Below, piece after piece: positions 35,763 through 44,571 of a stretch of DNA of 64,000 nt. Where the stretch lies: the NCBI GenBank assembly GCA_963843645.1, contig CAWJLE010000001.1, forward strand, positions 558,001-622,000. The letters are read 5' to 3'. The translations under genes were made by a program, and so were the position numbers. The stretch comes from CAWJLE01 sp963843645 (GTDB lineage: Bacteria; Chloroflexota; Anaerolineae; DAOTYC01). The notes under the pieces were generated by a model. That model had not been told where the DNA came from. It did no database searches and saw only the letters and a list, made by a program, of their open reading frames with translations. The first letter of the stretch is position 1; each line of letters starts with the position of its first letter.

Positions 35763-37583
35763 ATGCCGATCAGCAGGGTCGTTGAGACGGACGTGCTCAT
35801 CGTTGGGAGCGAAGGGGCCGGTGCTCGGGCCGCCATCGAAGTCGGGCGGCACGGTGCGCGGGCTCTGGTGGTCACCAAGGGCCGCATGGGCAAGTGCGGC
35901 GCAACGCAGACTGCCTGCGCCGCGGACATGACCGTGGACGGCAAGAGTGCGAAGGAAATCGGCCTCCAGGGTGACGAGCGCGACAGCCCGGAGCAGTTCT
36001 TCCAGGACATCGTGACTGAGGGGCTCTTCCTCAACAACCAGAAGTCCGTCGAAGCCTACGTCGAGGGCTCGCCCATCATCACCAAAGAACTGCTGGATTG
36101 GGGCATGAAAGTCTACGCTTTCGAGGAGGCCCACTCCCAGGTCTTTATGCGGGGCATCGATACCAGCAGCAAGGAGATTCTGGGGGCGCTGCGACGGGGC
36201 TTCCGCGAAGCGAGCGACGCCCAGGTGCTGGAAGATGCCATGGTCGTCGACCTGCTCACCCACGAAGGACGCGTTGCCGGCGCTGTGGCGCTCGATTTGC
36301 GCTACGGCGAGCTGATCCTGATCAGGGCCAGGGCCGTCGTGCTCGCGACGGGCGGCTGGCAATCCGCCTGGCTCCTCAATTCCGCCACGCCGGATCTGAC
36401 CGGTGACGGCGCAGCCATGGCCTACCGGGCCGGGGCCGATTGCATCGACATGGAGATGGTTCAATGCATGCCGATGTGCCTCATCTGGCCGCCCCTGTAC
36501 CGCGGCAGCTATCTCACTTACGTCTACCTCCTCTCGACCAACGCCGGTCACCTGGTCAACCGCACAGGCGAACGCTTTATGGAATTCTACGACCCGCGCA
36601 TGCTGGAACACAGCACGAAAGAGATCATCTCCATTGCAACCGAAAAAGAGGTCCGCGAGGGGCGCGGCAGCCCCCATGGCGGCGTCTACTTCACGTTGAA
36701 GGGTGTCACGCCGGAGGAGTTTTCTGCCGGCGCCGAGGCCATGAAGATGTGGGAGCAGACCAGCTACCAGTTCGCGAAGATCATGCCGCGACTGGCGCGG
36801 GAGGCGTTCGAGGGGCAGGATTACGAGGTCGGCAACCTCTTTCACTACATGATGGGCGGCGTGCGTACCGACGAGCACACCGCCACGACGCTGCCCGGTC
36901 TGTTTGCGGCAGGCGAGTGCGCCGGGGGACTCTGGGGCGCCAACCGCGTCGCCTCGGCGCTGAGCGAGGTCGTGATCCAGGGCCGCGTCGCGGGCGGCTC
37001 GGCAGCCAGGTTCGCGCTCGCCAACGACACCGCGGCCGTCGATTCCGAGCAGGTCGAGCGCATCGTCGCCCGCGTGGAGGCGCCGCTGACCGTCCACGGC
37101 CGCGACGAGGGCCTTCCGCCACTGGAGCTCCGGCGCCAAGTGCAGGCGATTGCTGCCAGGGACATCGGCGTCATCAAGGAGCAGAGCGGCCTCGACCGCG
37201 CGCTGTCCGAGCTGATGGCCGTTCGTGACGAGGCAATCCCCCGCGTCAGGGTCACCGGCACGCGTTCGCGCCGCTGCAACGCTGAGTGGTTGGAGGCGGT
37301 GCAGCTGCTCAACACCGTGCAGTGCCTGGAGATGAGCGCCCGCTCAGCTCTCCTGCGGACCGAAAGCCGCGGCGCCCAGTATCGCGCCGATTTCGAGAAT
37401 ACCGACAACAATCGCTGGCTGCATAACATCGTCTCCCGGAAGGTGGACGATCAAACCGCCACAGAGCTGGTTCCCGTGGTCGTGACGACGCTGCCTCTGC
37501 CGACGGGGGTCATGACCTATCAGGAGTCGATCGGCGTGGCGACGGCAAGCCTGGGACGCAGCGATGGGGGCAAGGATGAGTGA
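35763..37583 (+). CDS. FAD-dependent fumarate reductase/succinate dehydrogenase-type flavoprotein
   Basis: A 606-aa flavoprotein of the SdhA/FrdA/L-aspartate oxidase family. The dinucleotide fold DVLIVGSEGAGARAAIEVG is at residues 9-27, followed by TKGRMGKCGATQT, the catalytic-domain segment GRGSPHGGVYFTL, and the FAD-binding HYMMGGVRTDEHTATTLPGL with GECAGGLWGANRVASAL. The C-terminal Sdh domain is present. The ATG 35763 follows AAAAGGGG. It overlaps a 2Fe-2S protein by 8 bp, so the two probably form a soluble oxidoreductase; whether it acts on fumarate, aspartate or another acid is open. Confidence 0.9.
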   Translation: MPISRVVETDVLIVGSEGAGARAAIEVGRHGARALVVTKGRMGKCGATQTACAADMTVDGKSAKEIGLQGDERDSPEQFFQDIVTEGLFLNNQKSVEAYVEGSPIITKELLDWGMKVYAFEEAHSQVFMRGIDTSSKEILGALRRGFREASDAQVLEDAMVVDLLTHEGRVAGAVALDLRYGELILIRARAVVLATGGWQSAWLLNSATPDLTGDGAAMAYRAGADCIDMEMVQCMPMCLIWPPLYRGSYLTYVYLLSTNAGHLVNRTGERFMEFYDPRMLEHSTKEIISIATEKEVREGRGSPHGGVYFTLKGVTPEEFSAGAEAMKMWEQTSYQFAKIMPRLAREAFEGQDYEVGNLFHYMMGGVRTDEHTATTLPGLFAAGECAGGLWGANRVASALSEVVIQGRVAGGSAARFALANDTAAVDSEQVERIVARVEAPLTVHGRDEGLPPLELRRQVQAIAARDIGVIKEQSGLDRALSELMAVRDEAIPRVRVTGTRSRRCNAEWLEAVQLLNTVQCLEMSARSALLRTESRGAQYRADFENTDNNRWLHNIVSRKVDDQTATELVPVVVTTLPLPTGVMTYQESIGVATASLGRSDGGKDE

Positions 37584-37894
37584 AGGGCGCGTGGTAAAGG
37601 TCGAGTGCTTTCGTTTCGATCCGGAGGTGGACGCCGCGCCGCACTGGCAGACTTTCGACGTTCCTCTGGACGGGCGCATGAGCGTCCACGATTGCCTGAT
37701 CTACATTCGGGAGAACCTGGACCCCAGCCTGGCGTACTTCCTCAACTGCAAGCGAGGTGTGTGCGGACGGTGCACCATGCGAAATCAACGGCAAGCCGCA
37801 GCTCGCGTGCGTGACCGAAGTCACCGGAGACGTTCAAGTCGCTCCGGTGAAAACGGAGGGGGTGATCCGGGACCTGTGGGTCGATTCACTCTGA
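37576..37894 (+). CDS. Short 2Fe-2S partner (SdhB N-domain-like), one frameshift
   Basis: About 105 aa with the plant-ferredoxin-type cluster site NCKRGVCGRC preceded by the fold seen in SdhB/FrdB N-terminal domains (SVHDCLIYIRENLDPSLAYF). The 4Fe-4S/3Fe-4S C-terminal half of normal SdhB is absent. One extra base near 37780 breaks the frame; removing it gives EINGKPQLACVTEVTGDV and an end at VIRDLWVDSL. It overlaps the flavoprotein stop, implying a stable complex with it. Confidence 0.82.
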
Positions 37895-37989
37895 TCCAGT
37901 TGCGTGACACCAATCACGCTGCCAGTTGTTACTGAGGGCAGCGAGGTTGGCATTGGAGTTTCGGATGCGCCAAGAAAGGGGTGACACGA

Positions 37990-39684
37990 ATGGGTAACCA
38001 AGAGGAGAATCACGACGTTCTTACGCGCTTGATGCAGAGCCGCTTCAACCGCCGTGAGTTCATGGCCAGGGCGGTCATGCTGGGTGTGGCCGGGCCGGTT
38101 CTGGCTAAAATGCTGCCGGGCGCCGCGGCTCTGACAGCTCCGGGCGTGGCCATGGCCAGTCCGGCGAACGCAGACGAGAAGGTGCTGCGGTTCCCCCTGT
38201 TCGAGCCGACCAGCTCCATCGATCCCGGTCTGACGTCGGACTTCACGGTCGGCTATACCGTTTCGTTGTTCAATGGCCTGACGTCGTATACCAAGACCGG
38301 TGCGCTGCGAGAGGCAAAGAGCTTCGACGTCTCCGAAGATGGACTCACCTACACGTTCAAGCTGCAGGACGGCCTGAAGTGGAGCGATGGCAGCCCGCTG
38401 ACCGCGCACGATTACGAGTACGCCTGGAAGCGCGCGATCGATCCGGCCACCGGCGCGTACTACGCGTTCATCACGGATTTGATCAAGGGAGCCAAGGCTT
38501 ACAACTCGGGCGAGAGCAAGGATCCCGACAGCGTGGGGGTAAAGGCGATTGACGATACGACCCTCGAGGTGCAGCTGGAGCACCGCGCCGGCTACGTGCT
38601 GCCGCTGCTGGCCGTCTGGACGTTCTATCCGGTGCCCAAGGACAAGATCGATAAGTTCGGCGACAAGTGGATCGAGGCCGGGAACATCATCGGCAACGGC
38701 CCATTCGTTCTCCAAACCTGGCAACACGATCAGAAGATGGTCCTGGTACCCAACCCGAACTTCACCGGGCCCAAGGTGAACGTGGATCGCGTCGAGTTCA
38801 CATTGCTCGAAGATCCCAGCTCGACGGCGCTGCCGGCCTACGAAAACGACGAGTTGGACTACGCCGAGGTGCCCATCGCGGAGCTGGACCGCGTTCGCGG
38901 GGATGCGGTGCTGAGCAAAGAGCTGAACCTGGCGAAGAAACTGCGGCCGGTGTTCGTCAACTTCGACTGCGCCCACAAGCCGTGGGACGACGTCCGGGTC
39001 CGGCAGGCGTTCTCGCTGGCCGTCGACCGCGACGAGCTCATCAACTCGGTGTTCAAGGGCTCTTACGAGCCGATGCGCACGCTCATCCCGGAGCCCATAC
39101 TGGGTTGGACCGAGACGGTGGCGCTGCCGGGCGGAGTCAAGGAAGCCCAGGCACTGCTCGCCGATGCGGGCTATCCCGGCGGAGAAGGCTTCCCGGAATT
39201 CACGTTCGTCGGTCCGAACGATGCCCGCCATCGCCTGTTGGCGCCCGCCCTGCAGGCCCAGTGGGAGAAGAACCTCGGCATCAAGTCGATGAAGATCGAT
39301 TTGATGGAGAACAAGGCTTACTGGGGCACCAACGAAGCGCACAAGGACCAGCCCTTCGACTTGATGTCCGGCGGGTGGACCGCCGACTACATCGATCCGG
39401 TCAACTACTTCAACGACCTGTGGCATTCCAAGAGCCAGTACTGGAACAACCGCTGGAAGGATGCCGACTTCGACGCGTTGATCGAGAAGGCGGCCGAAGA
39501 GCTGGACCAGGACAAGCGCCGCCAGATGTACGAGGAAGCGAACGGCATGCTGGCCAAGCAGCTCCCGGCTCTCGCACTCTGGCACGACGGCTGGGCATAC
39601 GTCGTCAAGCCGTACGTCAAGGGCCTTCGGTTCATCACCGGCAACGCCGACGCGGCGTTCGCAGAAGTTTCGATCGAAAAATAG
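37990..39684 (+). CDS. Peptide/nickel-type ABC substrate-binding protein (Tat-exported)
   Basis: A 564-aa family-5 solute-binding protein. The N-terminus has a twin-arginine motif, FNRREFMARAVMLGVAG, followed by a hydrophobic stretch and MASPANADEK, so export by Tat is likely. The binding fold shows LFNGLTSYT, YTFKLQDGLKWSDGSPLTAHD and DVRVRQAFSLAVDRDEL. ATG 37990 has AAAGGGG upstream. Two permease genes follow, but no ATPase genes. Ligand is probably an oligopeptide or similar small molecule. Confidence 0.93.
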   Translation: MGNQEENHDVLTRLMQSRFNRREFMARAVMLGVAGPVLAKMLPGAAALTAPGVAMASPANADEKVLRFPLFEPTSSIDPGLTSDFTVGYTVSLFNGLTSYTKTGALREAKSFDVSEDGLTYTFKLQDGLKWSDGSPLTAHDYEYAWKRAIDPATGAYYAFITDLIKGAKAYNSGESKDPDSVGVKAIDDTTLEVQLEHRAGYVLPLLAVWTFYPVPKDKIDKFGDKWIEAGNIIGNGPFVLQTWQHDQKMVLVPNPNFTGPKVNVDRVEFTLLEDPSSTALPAYENDELDYAEVPIAELDRVRGDAVLSKELNLAKKLRPVFVNFDCAHKPWDDVRVRQAFSLAVDRDELINSVFKGSYEPMRTLIPEPILGWTETVALPGGVKEAQALLADAGYPGGEGFPEFTFVGPNDARHRLLAPALQAQWEKNLGIKSMKIDLMENKAYWGTNEAHKDQPFDLMSGGWTADYIDPVNYFNDLWHSKSQYWNNRWKDADFDALIEKAAEELDQDKRRQMYEEANGMLAKQLPALALWHDGWAYVVKPYVKGLRFITGNADAAFAEVSIEK

Positions 39685-39712
39685 CCGAGGAGGCGCGCTC
39701 GCCTCGGACCCG

Positions 39713-39745
39713 GCTCCCTCTCCTGAGCGTATCAGGAGAGGGAGC
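39713..39745 (+). promoter_or_regulatory. Intercistronic hairpin before the permease genes
   Basis: A perfect 14-bp stem (GCTCCCTCTCCTGA with TCAGGAGAGGGAGC, 5-base loop) lies between the binding-protein stop and the permease start. Its 3' arm contains the purine-rich ribosome site for the GTG at 39754, so folding could reduce permease translation. There is no T run. Confidence 0.7.
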
Positions 39746-39753
39746 ACAGCCCA

Positions 39754-40689
39754 GTGAATGGTCTTATGATTCGATATATTGTTCGCCGGCTTCTGTCCGC
39801 CATTCCGGTTCTGCTGGCCGTCTATACGATCGTCTTCTTTCTCATCCACGCCACGCCGGGCGGGCCCTGGTCCAGTGAGAAGACACTGCCTCCGGCGGTT
39901 CTCAAGAACCTCAATGCCAAATATAGCCTGGATCAGCCGCTGTGGAAACAGTACCTGATCTATCTGCGCAACCTGGTGCAGGGCGACTTGGGGCCGTCGT
40001 ATCGCCAACGCAATCGTACCGTCACGGACATCATCGTCGACTTCTTTCCGGTCTCGCTTCAGCTGGGGCTGCTTGCGATGCTCATCGCCGTGGTGCTGGG
40101 CCTCAGTCTGGGGGTGATCTCTGCCCTGAAACAGAACACCTGGGTCGATTATGGCGCCATGTTCCTCGCCACCGTCGGCATCTCGGTACCCGAGTACGTC
40201 ACCGCGCCATTCCTGGTGATCGTCCTGTCCCTGACCCTCAACTTGCTGCCCACGAGCGGCTGGGATGGGCCGTTCAGCCCGAAAGTCATCATTCCGGCGC
40301 TGGCGCTTTCCTTCGGCCTGGCGGCGGCGCTGGCTCGTTTCACGCGCGCCAGCATGCTGGAGGTGCTGCGGCAGGATTACATCCGCACCGGACGCGCGAA
40401 GGGCCTGACCGAGCGCATCGTCCTGATCCGCCACGCGCTCAAGAACGCGCTGATCCCGGTCGTTACGGTCGCCGGTTCATACCTGACCTTCATCATCACG
40501 GGCTCATTTTTCGTCGAAACGATCTACGGCGTGCCGGGCATCGGGCGATATTTCGTCACCAGCATCACCGCGCGAGATTACCCGGTCATAATGGGCACGG
40601 TACTGTTGTTGGCCGTGGTCGCGTTCGTTCTCAACCTGCTCGTGGACGTCACGTATGCTTTCCTCGACCCACGCGTGCGTTATCAGTGA
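39754..40689 (+). CDS. Peptide ABC transporter permease (DppB/OppB-like)
   Basis: A 311-aa permease with six membrane helices. The first is YIVRRLLSAIPVLLAVYTIV, and the cytoplasmic EAA-type loop reads DYIRTGRAKGLTERIVLIRHALKNAL. The C-terminal ITGSFFVETIYGVPGIG is typical of DppB. GTG 39754 is the likely start. It pairs with the DppC-like protein encoded 29 bp downstream. Confidence 0.93.
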   Translation: MNGLMIRYIVRRLLSAIPVLLAVYTIVFFLIHATPGGPWSSEKTLPPAVLKNLNAKYSLDQPLWKQYLIYLRNLVQGDLGPSYRQRNRTVTDIIVDFFPVSLQLGLLAMLIAVVLGLSLGVISALKQNTWVDYGAMFLATVGISVPEYVTAPFLVIVLSLTLNLLPTSGWDGPFSPKVIIPALALSFGLAAALARFTRASMLEVLRQDYIRTGRAKGLTERIVLIRHALKNALIPVVTVAGSYLTFIITGSFFVETIYGVPGIGRYFVTSITARDYPVIMGTVLLLAVVAFVLNLLVDVTYAFLDPRVRYQ

Positions 40690-40718
40690 GGCGGTCACAT
40701 GTTTGATTTGGTTTCGAT

Positions 40719-41699
40719 ATGAGGAGTGAGATAACGGCCGGCTCCTGCGAAGAGGCGAGACCCATCGTCTGCCTCAACACGGAGACGGAGTGCCGCAGCA
40801 GCCTGTGGAGCGACGCCTGGATCCGATTGCGCAAGAATCGGGCCGCGATAGCCGGTCTCGTCGTCATCATTGCGCTTGCCCTGCTGGCCGTCTTCGCGGG
40901 TCTGATCGCCCCGTATTCCTACGCAACTCAGGACATGGCCAGCACGTGGGGACCGCCCAACTGGCAGCATCTGATGGGCACCGACGGGCTCGGTCGCGAC
41001 ATCATGAGCCGATTGATCTACGGCACTCGCATTTCGATGTCGGTGGGCCTCATCGCCGACCTGATCATCTTGCTCATCGGCGTGCCGCTCGGCCTGGTAG
41101 CGGGTTACTTCGGCGGCTGGCGCGACAGTCTCATCATGCGCTTCGTCGACGTCATGTACGCCTTCCCCGATCTGCTGCTGGTCATCATCATCATGGCGTT
41201 CGTCAAGGCGAACCTGGCCCACAACGCCAATGCATTTCTGCAACCTCTCATCCTGGTCAATGACATGACCGGGGGGCTGTTGGGCGTGTTCATCGCGCTC
41301 GGGCTCACGAGCTGGCTGACCGTGTGCCGCATCGTCCGCGGCCAGACGCTCTGCATCAAAGAACGCGAGTACGTGGAAGCCGCGCGCTGCGTGGGCGCGA
41401 CGGAAGGGCGCATCATTCGCGCCCACGTCCTGCCGAACACGCTGGGCCCCATCATCGTTGCTGCGGCTTTCTACGTGCCGCGCGCCATTATGCTCGAAGC
41501 GGCCTTGAGCTTCCTGGGGCTCGGCGTCGACCCTCCGATGGCCAGTTGGGGCGGAATGATCGCCGATGGAGTCGCGGCCATGCGCTCCTATCCACACATG
41601 GTCATCGCCCCTGCGTTGTTCCTGGGCGTCAACCTGCTGGCCTTCAATTTTTTGGGCGACGGACTGCGCGACGCCCTGGACCCCTCATTGCGTGAGTGA
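40719..41699 (+). CDS. Peptide ABC transporter permease (DppC/OppC-like)
   Basis: A 326-aa permease with six membrane helices. It has the family marks LMGTDGLGRDIMSRLIYG, GYFGGWRDSLIMRFVDV, the EAA loop EYVEAARCVGATEGRIIRAH and SFLGLGVDPPMASWG. It completes the importer with the preceding permease and binding protein. The usual OppD and OppF ATPase genes are not downstream; the next gene is pstS, so ATPases must come from elsewhere. Confidence 0.93.
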   Translation: MRSEITAGSCEEARPIVCLNTETECRSSLWSDAWIRLRKNRAAIAGLVVIIALALLAVFAGLIAPYSYATQDMASTWGPPNWQHLMGTDGLGRDIMSRLIYGTRISMSVGLIADLIILLIGVPLGLVAGYFGGWRDSLIMRFVDVMYAFPDLLLVIIIMAFVKANLAHNANAFLQPLILVNDMTGGLLGVFIALGLTSWLTVCRIVRGQTLCIKEREYVEAARCVGATEGRIIRAHVLPNTLGPIIVAAAFYVPRAIMLEAALSFLGLGVDPPMASWGGMIADGVAAMRSYPHMVIAPALFLGVNLLAFNFLGDGLRDALDPSLRE

Positions 41700-41732
41700 A
41701 CCCTCGTTCGATACGGGATACACCCCTTTCTC

Positions 41733-41746
41733 AAACTTCCGAAGTC
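41733..41746. repeat. Half copy of the CTTCCGAAG palindrome upstream of pstS
   Basis: AAACTTCCGAAGTC occurs without its complement 27 bp before the pst -35 box. Confidence 0.55.
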
Positions 41747-41772
41747 CACAGCCAGGCGAATCGCGGTTTTTA

Positions 41773-41801
41773 TTGACGAACGCGCCTCCGGATGCTATAA
41801 T
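41773..41801 (+). promoter_or_regulatory. Promoter for pstSCAB
   Basis: TTGACG (41773-41778) and TATAAT (41796-41801) with a 17-bp spacer. No obvious PhoB-type direct repeats are seen upstream. Confidence 0.8.
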
Positions 41802-41835
41802 CTGACCGCTGACAAGATGTAGAGAGGGATGAGAT

Positions 41836-42744
41836 TTGTTGGTATTGCGGCTTCAGGCTCGGACGTGGGCGCTGTTGCTTGCCGTCGTGTTGGCTTTAGT
41901 CGGCTGCGGCGGCGAGAACGCGAGTTCCACATCGGATGGCACTACCCTTCAGACAGAAGCGACCCGTATCGAAAACAAGGGCTCGGATACCATCGTCAAC
42001 CTGGCGCTGGCCTGGGCTGAGGCATACATGCCGCTGCACCCCAACGTGCGCATCTCCGTCACCGGCGGCGGCTCAGGCACGGGCATCGCCGCGCTGATCA
42101 ACGGCACCGTCGACCTGGCCAACGCGTCGCGCGAGATGAAGCCGGAGGAGATCGATGCGGCAAAGAAAAACGGCATCGACCCGGTGCAGGTCACCATCGC
42201 CCGCGATGCCATCGCCGTCATCGTCAATCCCCACAATCCGGTCAGCGAGCTCACCATCCCGCAGCTGTCGGACATCTTTACTGGCAAGATTACCAACTGG
42301 TCGGAGCTGGGCGGAGTGGACGCCCCCATCGTGTTGCTGTCACGGGAGTCCAACTCCGGAACGTACGCCTTCTTCCTGGAAAACGTCGTCCGGCGCGGCG
42401 ACAGCCACGACGACAGCCTGTTCTCGCCTGAGACGCTGCTGATGCCCTCATCGGAGGGGATCAGCAACGAAATCCGGCAGAACCCGAACTGCATCGGCTA
42501 CGACGGGCTGGGGTACGTCACGCCTGACCAGAAGACCATCAGAATCTCCGTCGGGCCGGGCAAGCCGTTCGTCGAGCCCTCGATCCGGACCGTCGAAGAC
42601 GGCACGTATCCGATCTCTCGCGGGCTGTACATGTACTCAGCAGGCGAGGTGCGTGGGGCTGTGAAAGACTATCTCGGCTGGGTCCTGGGGCCGGATGGGC
42701 AAAAGATCGTGATGCAGCTGGGCTTCGTGCCGTTGAGCGGTTGA
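41836..42744 (+). CDS. pstS: Phosphate-binding lipoprotein PstS
   Basis: A 302-aa binding protein. The lipobox LALVGC at residues 18-23 follows a hydrophobic signal peptide. The phosphate-binding segments are KGSDTIVNLALAWAEAY, TGGGSGTGIAALINGTVDLANASR, FTGKITNWSELGG and SRESNSGTYAFF. TTG 41836 is the start, with GAGGG 8 bp upstream. It delivers phosphate to the PstCA permease encoded next. Confidence 0.94.
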   Translation: MLVLRLQARTWALLLAVVLALVGCGGENASSTSDGTTLQTEATRIENKGSDTIVNLALAWAEAYMPLHPNVRISVTGGGSGTGIAALINGTVDLANASREMKPEEIDAAKKNGIDPVQVTIARDAIAVIVNPHNPVSELTIPQLSDIFTGKITNWSELGGVDAPIVLLSRESNSGTYAFFLENVVRRGDSHDDSLFSPETLLMPSSEGISNEIRQNPNCIGYDGLGYVTPDQKTIRISVGPGKPFVEPSIRTVEDGTYPISRGLYMYSAGEVRGAVKDYLGWVLGPDGQKIVMQLGFVPLSG

Positions 42745-42767
42745 AAGTGAGTTCATCAGGAGGGCAA

Positions 42768-43697
42768 ATGACTGTCGAGCCCGTCAAACGGACTCCGGGT
42801 AGGGCCACTCGCGATTGGAGCGAGGTGCCCATTGAAGTGATCATCCGCATCTGTGGCTTTTCGGCTATCATCTTCGTCGTATTGATCTTCGCCTTCCTTT
42901 TGCGTGAGGGCATGCCGGCTTTCTTCGAGATTTCTCCCGCGCGCCTGCTGGGCCAGCTCTGGTATCCGACCTTCGACCTCTTCGGCATGCTGCCGCTCAT
43001 CCTGGGTTCCCTGTTGGTAACCGTCGGCGCGGTCGTGATCTCACTGCCGCTGGGGGTGGCGACCGCGGTCTTCATCCGCGAGCTGGCTCCGGGCTGGGCC
43101 CGGGACATTCTCAAGCCGCTGATCGAGGTGCTGGCGGGCATCCCGTCGGTCGTCCTGGGGTTCCTGGGCATGATCGTGGTGGCGCCGCTGATCCGCCAGT
43201 ACCTGGGGGCGCCCACCGGGTTGACCGCGCTGTCCGGCTCTCTGATGCTGGCCTACATGGCCTTGCCCACGATCATCAGCATCGCGGAAGACGCCATCGA
43301 CGCCGTTCCCAAGGAGGCGCGCGACGCCTCGTTCGCCCTGGGAGCGACCCATTGGCAGACGATCTGGCGGGTCGTCCTGCCGAACGCACAGTCCGGTATC
43401 ATCATCGCCATCATGCTGGGCATCGGCCGGGCCATCGGTGAAACGATGGCGGTCATGATGGTCACCGGCAATGCCGCGCGCATGCCGCTGAGCCTGGACG
43501 CTTTCTTCCGGCCCGTGCGGACGTTGACGGCCACGATCGCCGCTGAGATGGGCGAGGTCGCGCAGGGCAGCACTCACTATCACGTTCTCTTCATGGTCGG
43601 CATCGTGCTGTTCCTCATCACGTTCCTCGTCAACGCAGTGGCGTCCATGGTCACCATCAAGAGCACACCCCGACGCGGGGGCCGGCTGCTGCAGTAG
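42768..43697 (+). CDS. pstC: Phosphate ABC transporter permease PstC
   Basis: A 309-aa permease with six membrane helices. The family motifs are LEVLAGIPSVVLGFLGMIV and the cytoplasmic loop PKEARDASFALGATHWQTIW, followed by MLGIGRAIGETMAVMMVTGN. ATG 42768 lies 6 bp after AGGAGGG. It is 23 bp downstream of pstS and 13 bp upstream of pstA. Confidence 0.94.
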   Translation: MTVEPVKRTPGRATRDWSEVPIEVIIRICGFSAIIFVVLIFAFLLREGMPAFFEISPARLLGQLWYPTFDLFGMLPLILGSLLVTVGAVVISLPLGVATAVFIRELAPGWARDILKPLIEVLAGIPSVVLGFLGMIVVAPLIRQYLGAPTGLTALSGSLMLAYMALPTIISIAEDAIDAVPKEARDASFALGATHWQTIWRVVLPNAQSGIIIAIMLGIGRAIGETMAVMMVTGNAARMPLSLDAFFRPVRTLTATIAAEMGEVAQGSTHYHVLFMVGIVLFLITFLVNAVASMVTIKSTPRRGGRLLQ

Positions 43698-43710
43698 GAG
43701 ATCACCGATC

Positions 43711-44556
43711 GTGTCACGCATGACCACGCAAAAGATCTGTTTCGGCCTGCTCTACCTGGCGACGTTCGTCGTCGTCGTGCCGATCGTAATCATCGCCCTG
43801 TACATCGTCGTGCAGGGTGTGTCCGCGATCAACTGGGAGTTCCTCACGGCCATGCCGCGTGACGGCATGCGGCACGGCGGCGTCCTGCCGGCTATCGTCG
43901 GCACCGTCGTCCTGACCTTCGGGACGGCCATCTCGGCCATTCCGTTGGGTGTGGGCGCTGCGATCTACCTGGCCGAATACGCGCCCGACAACGGCCTGAC
44001 GCGGGCGATCCGGCTGGCGATCATCAATCTCGCGGGCATTCCGTCGGTCGTGTACGGCTTGTTCGGACTGGGCCTGTTCGTTTTGTTCCTGCGGCTGGGC
44101 ACTTCGATCATCGCCGGCTCCCTGACGCTCGGCTTGCTCACGTTGCCCATGGTGATCAGCACGGCCGAGGAAGCGATCCTGGCCGTGCCGCAGTCGTTTC
44201 GAGTCGTGAGCATCGCGCTCGGCGGCACCAAGTGGCAGACTATCCGGTACCAGGTGTTGCCCCAGGCGATGCCCGGCATCATCACCGGCGTCATCCTGGG
44301 CTTGGAGCGGGCGGCGGGAGAGACGGCGCCCATTCTGTTCACGGTCGCGGCTTTCTACCTGCCCCGCCTGCCGCACTCGCTCTTCGATCAGACGATGGCC
44401 CTGCCGTATCATCTGTTCGTCATCTCCACCCAGGTGCCGGGCATGCCGTTGAACGTGCAGTACGGCACGGCGCTGGTTCTCCTGGTATTGGTGCTGTCGA
44501 TGAATCTCGTGGCGAGCCTCATTCGGCGGCGCTTCCGGAAGATGCGCCGTTGGTGA
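43711..44556 (+). CDS. pstA: Phosphate ABC transporter permease PstA
   Basis: A 281-aa permease with six helices and the PstA motifs NLAGIPSVVYGLFGLGLF, PQSFRVVSIALGGTKWQTI and GLERAAGETAPILFTVAAF. It ends RRRFRKMRRW. Its stop overlaps a possible GTG start (44553) of the ATPase gene. Confidence 0.94.
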   Translation: MSRMTTQKICFGLLYLATFVVVVPIVIIALYIVVQGVSAINWEFLTAMPRDGMRHGGVLPAIVGTVVLTFGTAISAIPLGVGAAIYLAEYAPDNGLTRAIRLAIINLAGIPSVVYGLFGLGLFVLFLRLGTSIIAGSLTLGLLTLPMVISTAEEAILAVPQSFRVVSIALGGTKWQTIRYQVLPQAMPGIITGVILGLERAAGETAPILFTVAAFYLPRLPHSLFDQTMALPYHLFVISTQVPGMPLNVQYGTALVLLVLVLSMNLVASLIRRRFRKMRRW

Positions 44557-44571
44557 CAGAGACGAGGTCGG

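Noticed and set aside
37834..40434. Long 866-codon minus-strand open frame
   Set aside because: It is antisense to a clear binding-protein gene and permease; composition is His/Arg/Gln-rich as expected for a shadow frame in GC-rich DNA.
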